A DNA stretch of 12,758 bases, from contig CAMJHW010000030.1 in the NCBI GenBank assembly GCA_946405645.1, positions 1 through 12,758 of the forward strand, in the 5' to 3' direction. Within the stretch, counting starts at the first letter, position 1. Every line of letters starts with the position of its first letter. The position numbers and the translations under genes are program-made. This document shows, piece by piece, positions 7,792 to 12,758 of this stretch. The notes below the pieces were generated by a model, which was not told the DNA's origin, ran no database searches, and saw only the letters and a program-made list of their open reading frames with translations. Source of the DNA: an uncultured Bacteroidales bacterium (GTDB lineage Bacteria > Bacteroidota > Bacteroidia > Bacteroidales > UBA932).

Positions 7792-7809
7792 CACCTGGTT
7801 TACCAGGTG
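7792..7809. repeat. 18-base palindrome over the recombinase stop codon
   Basis: Arms CACCTGGT (7792-7799) and ACCAGGTG (7802-7809) are perfect inverted copies around a TT centre. The palindrome covers the last codons and the TAA of the recombinase gene and lies 14 bases upstream of the ugd promoter's TTG. No U tract follows on either strand, so it is a poor intrinsic terminator. It could be a protein-binding or recombination site, or the tip of an mRNA hairpin; the sequence does not decide. Confidence 0.55.
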
Positions 7810-8603
7810 ACGACACGGTCGACGATGGTTTGCTGCTCAAGGCTGGTCTTTCGGAGGTAGATGCGGGTGGTCTCTATGCTTTCGTGACCCATCAAGTCGG
7901 CGAGCAGGGCGATATCGTTGTACTTCTCCAGGAAATTCTTGGCGAAACGGTGACGGAAAGAGTGGGGATAGACCACATCAGGGTTTATCCCGTACTTGGT
8001 GGCGAAGGTTTTCAACTGATGGGCCACCCCGCGCGTGGTGATACGCTCTCCGAAACGGTTCATGAAGAGGTACCCTGACTTCCGCCCTTCATGAGTGAGC
8101 CACAGTTCCGCTTCTTCGCGCAGTTTCTTAGGGATGAAAATCCTGCGGTATTTGCCGCCTTTGCCGTAGATGTCTATATATCCTTGATGTACGTGCTCCG
8201 CTTTTATCTGGATCAACTCTCCGATACGGGCTCCGGTGGCCGCCAGAAAACGGACGATGAAATACCACTCGAGATTGGGCTCGGTACGGAGACGGTTCTT
8301 CATGAAGGTATAGTCGGCGTCACTGATGACGTTCTCAAGATAGTTCCTCTCCTGGACACGGACGGATTTGAGACGCAACTTGGGCTGATTCGAGAACTCG
8401 AGGTACTTGTTGAGCGCCTGGATCCTCAGATTGACGGTCTTTGGCTTGAAATTCTCCATCAGGTAGGTTTTGTATGCAAGGAGCTTGCGCTTGGTCAAAT
8501 CTCCGTCATGCGCATAGAAATCCTTTACGGCATAGGAATAGGCCATAATTGTATTCTCAGACAGATTCTCACGACGAAGGAAAGCAACGAAATCCGTATC
8601 CAT
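7800..8603 (-). CDS. Tyrosine recombinase (XerC/XerD-like integrase)
   Basis: This 267-residue site-specific recombinase has an N-terminal SAM-like DNA-binding domain (about 1-85) and a C-terminal catalytic domain. All catalytic positions can be seen: R126 in ATGARIGEL, a hairpin lysine in GKGGK (148-151), H214 and R217 in HSFRHRF, H240 in LMGHESIETT and Y249 in RIYLRK. It should cut and rejoin DNA through a 3'-phosphotyrosine intermediate. It is shorter than the roughly 300-residue housekeeping XerC and XerD and resembles the single integrases often placed beside Bacteroidales capsule loci, some of which invert promoters. It is preceded by a terminator and its own candidate promoter, and followed within 22 bases by the ugd promoter. 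No integrase-carrying element with recognisable ends is visible, so control of local DNA arrangement or an old insertion are both possible. Confidence 0.92.
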   Translation of the reverse strand: MDTDFVAFLRRENLSENTIMAYSYAVKDFYAHDGDLTKRKLLAYKTYLMENFKPKTVNLRIQALNKYLEFSNQPKLRLKSVRVQERNYLENVISDADYTFMKNRLRTEPNLEWYFIVRFLAATGARIGELIQIKAEHVHQGYIDIYGKGGKYRRIFIPKKLREEAELWLTHEGRKSGYLFMNRFGERITTRGVAHQLKTFATKYGINPDVVYPHSFRHRFAKNFLEKYNDIALLADLMGHESIETTRIYLRKTSLEQQTIVDRVVTW

Positions 8604-8642
8604 AATAAAGACGAAAAAGATGGTTAGCTAAATAACTTACCT

Positions 8643-8650
8643 CAAAAATA
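8643..8650 (-). promoter_or_regulatory. Candidate -7 box for the recombinase gene (TATTTTTG)
   Basis: On the minus strand TATTTTTG at 8650-8643 matches TAnnTTTG, 39 bases before the recombinase ATG. At 20 bases upstream the sequence is GAAC, not TTG; the nearest TTG-like elements are at spacings of about 15 and 25. The surroundings are AT-rich, so this is a weaker candidate than the ugd and LicD promoters. Confidence 0.42.
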
Positions 8651-8676
8651 GTCATAAAAACAATACAATGGTTCAC

Positions 8677-8717
8677 AAAAATGGCATCCTGACACTAATA
8701 AATGCACAGGATGCCAT
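8677..8717 (-). terminator. Intrinsic terminator after the GH54 gene
   Basis: A perfect 11-base stem is formed by ATGGCATCCTG (8681-8691) and CAGGATGCCAT (8707-8717) around a 15-base loop. It starts 17 bases after the TAG of the arabinofuranosidase gene. Read on the minus strand, the 3' arm runs into TTTT, and the opposite flank is A-rich. This is the standard shape of a Rho-independent terminator, though the loop is longer than usual. It separates the glycan-degradation operon from the recombinase gene. Confidence 0.75.
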
Positions 8718-8734
8718 ATTATGTTTTTGTATGC

Positions 8735-11440
8735 CTACTCTGCGGCGACGCTGTTCTGCGAGCCGGGAGTCGGGATGGAAGTAAGCCTGAAATCGCTGCA
8801 CAGCATGTCCTTGTCCTCTCCGTCCGGATAGCGGACAAGGCTGCGGTAGAGAGTCGGGGGCTGGATGGCTCCGCCACGTCCGAAGGACGGGCGGATCGGC
8901 GGCAGGACCGCGATGCAACCGCCGCCGGACTGGACGCCCTCGAGGGTGGCCAGTTCAGGGCTGGTGATGGTGCCATTGGCGCTGGAACTGCTCTGCTGCG
9001 AACCATAGACGATGGCGTCCAGGACCGCGCCCGTGGCCGGATCGACCAGGGCGATGGAGCCCGCCGTGAGCGAAGGGGCGTAGCCCATCGCGAGGCGGTC
9101 GCCCTGAGCTGGCTCGCCCACCAGAGCGCCCAGCAGGTCGCGCACCGCCTGAAGGGTGGTCGGAAGCCCGACCGCCTGATAGGCGGGGACATCCTCCTTC
9201 AAAGGGGCATCCAACTTGTAGGGAGCGCCGAGAGGCTGTACAGCCTCGCCGCTGATATGCGCGACACGAGTCGCGGGAGTGAAGCTGACACCCGTTCCGG
9301 GGCAGGAGACGTCCACGCTGAGCATATGGTCTTTCTTAAGCGGTTCGGTCAGTTCGATGACGCCGGGGACGTGCGGCTCCTGCGCCTGGCCGAAACGGCG
9401 CGGCGCGGGAGGGTTGGAGCTGCGCACCAGCGTCTTGACGGTGACGACCTCGGTGCGGTCGCCGGTATCGACGGTCACCTGCGAGCCGGGAAGCAGTGCG
9501 AAGGTGGTCTCGATCGTCAGCATAGTGTCGCCGGCCTTGGCGGCCTCGGAGAGGACGCTCTGCGTAGAAGGAGTGCCGACGGACGTAACAGTGACGACTT
9601 CATATTCGCCGCCAAGGCCTATGCCCATCTTCTCGCCGGGGACAAAGCCCGCGACTGAGGCGACCGGAACGGAGGTCGCCCCTGCGGGGACGGTCATCCA
9701 CGGCCCGGTCGAGACCGGAGTGAAGACTGTCGTAAACTCCCCGGCCGGCGTACCCCTGCGGACTATACCGTACTGTGTGCCACCTATCTCGACTTTATCG
9801 AGGGCGGAAAGGTCGTAGAGGAGATTCACCTCGTCGGAACCGGCAGCGGCCGGCGCCGTCACGGCAGAGGCGCCCTGGTCGATGGTGAGGTAGGCTCCGG
9901 GGCGGACGAACGTTCCCTTGGGGAACGTGAGCGCCTTGACCGGGGCCGAGCCGCTCCGGCGGACGACAAGCTCCACTCCGGACAGGTCAGCCGTTGCGTC
10001 ACCACCGTTGTACAGCTCGATGAAAGCCGTGCGCCCGACGGCGGCGGGGAAACCTACTTCGTTGATCTTCACCGCCTCGGAGCTGCGGACGCGCTCCGCC
10101 ACAGAGACTTCGCCGCCGCTCCAGCGGGCGGTGAAGCGGGCAAACCCCGCCGACCGCCCCGCCGGCGCGGTAAGAGTATATGTCACGGAAACATTTCCGT
10201 CAACGTCAACCTTTCCGGCAGCGCCGGCCTTTGCCTCGGCCGTCCAGCCGTCAGGCACGGCCGCCTCGAAGGAGAGATCCTTCACCGCCTTGCCGGTGGT
10301 GTTCCTGAACGCTACGCTCACTTCGGAACTCTGTCCGGGAGTAAAGGAAGTGATGCGGGAGACGCTGAGCGGATATGCTTTGTAACCGACCGCCGCGATA
10401 TTCGCCTGTACTTTGTTGATGGCTTCGTTGGTCGGATAACCGACTGTCATGACTCCCTCGAAGAAGGTGCCGGCAGATCCGTTGCCGTTGTCGCCACCGT
10501 TGCCCAGGAGCATTCCTCCCTTCTTGTGCATCGGATAGTAGGCATCGCTGTCCGGAGTGTGCGGGCGGACACCGCTGTAGAAGGTAATCAGGGAGTCTTT
10601 GGTGGCGTCACCGCCGCGGAGATCCCATTGGTTGCCGCCTCCGCCGTTGACGAACACCGACACGAAGGCCCAGTCGGTGATGGAAGGAACGTCGTTCTTC
10701 TTGGCGTTGTAGCCGGAGAAGAGGCCGGCTTCCATATCGGACATGATCCAGGGTCCTTCGCCGTTGCCGCTGCCCCAGGCAGTGGCAGTGCCGTAGTAAG
10801 TGGTCTCCATAGTACCCGTACCGACTGCAAGGCCGTTGGTCGAAGAGTTGCCGTAGTCGAAACAGCAGCCGCTGTCGTAATGGAAGCCGTCGATGACGTA
10901 GTACATTCCCTCCGGCTCATCGTTGATGGCCAGTCCGCGGGCGTTGTTGCAACGGAATCCCATTCCCGGCATAATATAGGCGCCATAGACCTTGCGGCCG
11001 TCCAGCAGCACGGGAGCCATATCGGCGATTGGCAGCGTGTTGAAACCTCCGGTCTCAGGGCCGAGGAACGTACCCGGACTGGCCTGCACCAGATCGTTAC
11101 CCATTCCCGACTGGTCGTAGATGACCGTGATGCGGCCAAGGCTTCCTTCCAGGAAGCGGTCCTGCGCCGCCACGTCGGCATAGCCGTCCTTGTCAGTGCG
11201 AACGTCCAGAGTCTGTCCGTCGGAGTCGCGGCGCACTTGATAGAGCGGGCCATGGTACTTGGAATAGAGGATGCGCGTGGTGCTGTGAGCAGTCACGCAC
11301 GGAGTTCCTCCGGCAGCGTAGATGTCACAAGGAAGCTGCTTGCCGGCATGGCCCGAGCAGCATACGAAGAACACCGTGGGCAGAACAGCGCAGGATGCCA
11401 GAAGGAGAACAAGTCCGGTTCGTTTCATATTATCGATCAT
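8735..11440 (-). CDS. Secreted GH54 alpha-L-arabinofuranosidase with NEW3-like and lamin-tail-like domains
   Basis: This 901-residue protein starts with a hydrophobic export signal (about 5-30). Residues 36-353 closely follow the fungal AbfB catalytic domain: PCDIYAAGGTPC with C38 and C48, AHSTTRILY, the vicinal C192-C193 in CCFDYGN, WIMSDME with probable nucleophile E237, and GGDNGNG with probable acid/base D317. It should release terminal L-arabinofuranose from arabinan, arabinoxylan or arabinogalactan outside the cytoplasm. Residues 355-452 look like a NEW3 beta-sandwich. Residues 457-525 begin a lamin-tail-like domain (VKINEVGF, FIELYN), and 775-897 read like the end of one (IVYG, YPDGEDKD, TPGSQN). 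Between them lie two 33-residue repeats. The fungal CBM42 domain is absent. The start at 11440 overlaps the upstream stop by 4 bases; the ATG at 11428 (MKRTGLVLLL) is equally credible. The signal could be lipoprotein type (LASC), but a second hydrophobic stretch follows, so this is unsettled. Confidence 0.88.
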   Translation of the reverse strand: MIDNMKRTGLVLLLASCAVLPTVFFVCCSGHAGKQLPCDIYAAGGTPCVTAHSTTRILYSKYHGPLYQVRRDSDGQTLDVRTDKDGYADVAAQDRFLEGSLGRITVIYDQSGMGNDLVQASPGTFLGPETGGFNTLPIADMAPVLLDGRKVYGAYIMPGMGFRCNNARGLAINDEPEGMYYVIDGFHYDSGCCFDYGNSSTNGLAVGTGTMETTYYGTATAWGSGNGEGPWIMSDMEAGLFSGYNAKKNDVPSITDWAFVSVFVNGGGGNQWDLRGGDATKDSLITFYSGVRPHTPDSDAYYPMHKKGGMLLGNGGDNGNGSAGTFFEGVMTVGYPTNEAINKVQANIAAVGYKAYPLSVSRITSFTPGQSSEVSVAFRNTTGKAVKDLSFEAAVPDGWTAEAKAGAAGKVDVDGNVSVTYTLTAPAGRSAGFARFTARWSGGEVSVAERVRSSEAVKINEVGFPAAVGRTAFIELYNGGDATADLSGVELVVRRSGSAPVKALTFPKGTFVRPGAYLTIDQGASAVTAPAAAGSDEVNLLYDLSALDKVEIGGTQYGIVRRGTPAGEFTTVFTPVSTGPWMTVPAGATSVPVASVAGFVPGEKMGIGLGGEYEVVTVTSVGTPSTQSVLSEAAKAGDTMLTIETTFALLPGSQVTVDTGDRTEVVTVKTLVRSSNPPAPRRFGQAQEPHVPGVIELTEPLKKDHMLSVDVSCPGTGVSFTPATRVAHISGEAVQPLGAPYKLDAPLKEDVPAYQAVGLPTTLQAVRDLLGALVGEPAQGDRLAMGYAPSLTAGSIALVDPATGAVLDAIVYGSQQSSSSANGTITSPELATLEGVQSGGGCIAVLPPIRPSFGRGGAIQPPTLYRSLVRYPDGEDKDMLCSDFRLTSIPTPGSQNSVAAE
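9437..9685 (-). repeat. Two 33-residue internal repeats in the GH54 protein
   Basis: Residues 586-618 and 636-668 align without gaps and start exactly 50 residues apart. They share AG-x-T at the start, PG at positions 16-17, G at 25 and EVVTV at 29-33; by hand count 11 of 33 positions are identical. The DNA copies are 9587-9685 and 9437-9535. This pattern resembles small beta repeats found in many secreted bacterial glycan-active proteins. Confidence 0.6.
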
Positions 11441-12758
11441 TTAACAGGTCGGATGGTGACAGTGCGGGTGTAGCCGGCGGGATAGGCGCGGTAGGCATCG
11501 AAGATGCCGCGGGCAGTACAGCCGACGCCGGATGTTACGTAATCGAGGTTAAGGGTGATATCCCCTCCCCTGACCAGCTGGTACTGGTACACTGCCTTGG
11601 TCAGGTTGTCAGTGGTGCAGTCGTAGGCGTTGAAAGCGAAAGGAGCGTCCATCGAGAACTCCAGTCCCGCTCCGGAGCCGTCAGTCAGGCGGACCCAGCG
11701 GTTGTCAGTCCTCAGGCCATAATCCTGCGGGATCAGGTAAGGCTCGTACATCTCGTCCATGTCGGACTTCCAAATGCCTATCCTGTAACCGGTCTTGCGG
11801 TCGGGATACGAGGCCTGGGGGCCGCGTCCGTACCATTCGACCTGGCGGAGGGATTTGTCAAGGCTCAGGGTAAGGCCCAGGCGCGGCAGCCACTGAGGCA
11901 TCTGCCCCTGGGGATTGGCCTTGTGCAGCAACGTCAGGGTACCGTCTCCGGACACCCTCCAACTGTATGTCTCGTCGAATCCGTCATAGGACCTGCCGCT
12001 GATATAGGCGTCAAGCTGCATCGTCCTGCCGGTGCCGGCGCCGAACAACGCGAGGTCGCGCACATCGACGACGATATCGTCACCGGCCTCGCGCGCCTGC
12101 ACCGATACCGGCATATAAGCCATACGGTCCAGCCCGGCCGAATAATAATGCGAAGCGAGTACCTGGGCATGTCCTATCGAACCATATCCGGAGACTCTCG
12201 CATTACCGGCGTTGCGGCCGTTCCATCCGTCAAGCTCGTTGGCGACGGGGGCGCGCCACAGGTTAAGATGGAGAGGTTCGGTTATCATCTCCTTGCCTCC
12301 CACCTTGATGGACACGAGAGCTCCGGACCTGGAATCGAAGCGGTATTCGAATCCATCACCGGCTGCGATTATGAAGCCGTCTGCGCTGCTCATCCGGACC
12401 TTCTTGCCGGAAGCGGGTTTAGGTGCTGCTGGGACATTCCAGGCATCGAGCTCGAACTGGTCCCAGGACACTTCGTGTCCGGCAGGGGCCCATTTCTCAT
12501 CCTTAGCCAGCACGGAACTGAAATTCAGCCTGTATTCCTTGCCTGGAACGGGCTCGGGGCGAACAAGCGGAATCCTGACGACCTTACGGCTGAGAGGGGT
12601 CAGGTCGATATCCATTACTCCGGATGCCACCACGTCGTTATCGGCGGTCAGCGTCCAGGTAGTCTTGTAATATGATGCATTGAGGAAATGGTTGCGGTTC
12701 CATACCTCGACGGTCCCCTGCTCCGGGCTAAGGAGCTTGAAGGACAGAGGCTGGGTGC
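11437..12758 (-). CDS. GH2 beta-galactosidase (LacZ-like), C-terminal part, 5' end off window
   Basis: The frame is open from the window edge to the TGA at 11439-11437, giving 439 residues that are the end of a large LacZ-type protein of about 1000 residues or more. Codons upstream of the first possible internal start (GTG at 12633) continue the match, with VEVWNRNHFLNASYYKTTW resembling LacZ domain 4. Further landmarks are PAGHEVSWDQFEL at the domain 4 to 5 junction, then NLWRAPVANE, WYGRGPQASYPDRK and PQDYGLRTDNRW, which match NFWRAP, GPHENYPDRK and PQENGNRTD of LacZ. The family hydrolyses terminal beta-D-galactosides. The catalytic glutamates and any signal peptide lie in the missing part, so activity and location cannot be judged. 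The stop overlaps the ATG of the GH54 gene by 4 bases, so the two are probably one transcript acting on the same galactose- and arabinose-bearing glycan. Confidence 0.92.
   Translation of the reverse strand, partial: TQPLSFKLLSPEQGTVEVWNRNHFLNASYYKTTWTLTADNDVVASGVMDIDLTPLSRKVVRIPLVRPEPVPGKEYRLNFSSVLAKDEKWAPAGHEVSWDQFELDAWNVPAAPKPASGKKVRMSSADGFIIAAGDGFEYRFDSRSGALVSIKVGGKEMITEPLHLNLWRAPVANELDGWNGRNAGNARVSGYGSIGHAQVLASHYYSAGLDRMAYMPVSVQAREAGDDIVVDVRDLALFGAGTGRTMQLDAYISGRSYDGFDETYSWRVSGDGTLTLLHKANPQGQMPQWLPRLGLTLSLDKSLRQVEWYGRGPQASYPDRKTGYRIGIWKSDMDEMYEPYLIPQDYGLRTDNRWVRLTDGSGAGLEFSMDAPFAFNAYDCTTDNLTKAVYQYQLVRGGDITLNLDYVTSGVGCTARGIFDAYRAYPAGYTRTVTIRPVK

Noticed and set aside
8681..8717. 11-base inverted repeat as a possible invertible-promoter boundary for the recombinase
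   Set aside because: The spacer is only 15 bases, too short to hold a promoter, and the U tract after the stem fits a terminator better.
9910..9928. Hairpin ACGTTCCC-TTG-GGGAACGT
   Set aside because: It lies inside the GH54 coding sequence, has no U tract, and is explained by codons for the LTFPKGTF stretch; probably chance.
11395..12675. Plus-strand frame of 426 codons opposite the beta-galactosidase
   Set aside because: The minus strand carries unmistakable LacZ C-terminal motifs through the whole span; the plus frame shows none.

Overview
The window reads as a piece of a Bacteroidota chromosome, most likely a fairly GC-rich member of the Bacteroidales. The reasons are the gene content (a glycan-utilisation cluster tail next to an extracellular polysaccharide cluster), the Bacteroides-type promoter boxes TAnnTTTG with an upstream TTG, and the near absence of Shine-Dalgarno sequences. 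Every supportable gene is on the minus strand, so transcription runs from high to low coordinates and I describe it that way. Genus-level assignment is not possible from this sequence alone.

Region A (12758 down to about 8677): the tail of a glycan-degradation operon. It holds the C-terminal part of a GH2 beta-galactosidase, cut by the window edge, followed with a 4-base overlap by a secreted 901-residue protein. That protein has a GH54 alpha-L-arabinofuranosidase catalytic domain, then a NEW3-like domain, lamin-tail-like sequence and a duplicated beta repeat. Together they suggest attack on galactose- and arabinose-containing glycans such as arabinogalactan. A stem followed by a U tract closes this operon.

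Region B (about 8650 to 7792): a stand-alone tyrosine recombinase with all catalytic residues, its own candidate promoter, and an 18-base palindrome laid over its stop codon. It sits directly at the head of the polysaccharide operon, where recombinases of this family are commonly found in Bacteroidales.

Region C (7778 down to 1, continuing off the window): a polysaccharide biosynthesis and decoration operon. In order it encodes UDP-glucose 6-dehydrogenase, a LicD-family phosphotransferase, a Wzx-like flippase, a family 2 glycosyltransferase, an ornithine cyclodeaminase-like reductase, a LicC-like nucleotidyltransferase, and a YtcJ-like amidohydrolase cut by the window edge. The last four genes are 2 bases apart or overlap by 1 to 4 bases. 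LicC plus LicD implies that a nucleotide-activated phospho-compound is made and attached to a glycan. The choline kinase and choline importer of the classical lic1 pathway are not visible, and the cyclodeaminase-like and amidohydrolase genes sit in their place, so the attached group may not be phosphocholine. This is the most interesting system in the window.

There is no stretch over about 135 bases without a gene, and I saw no tRNA, rRNA, CRISPR array or insertion sequence.
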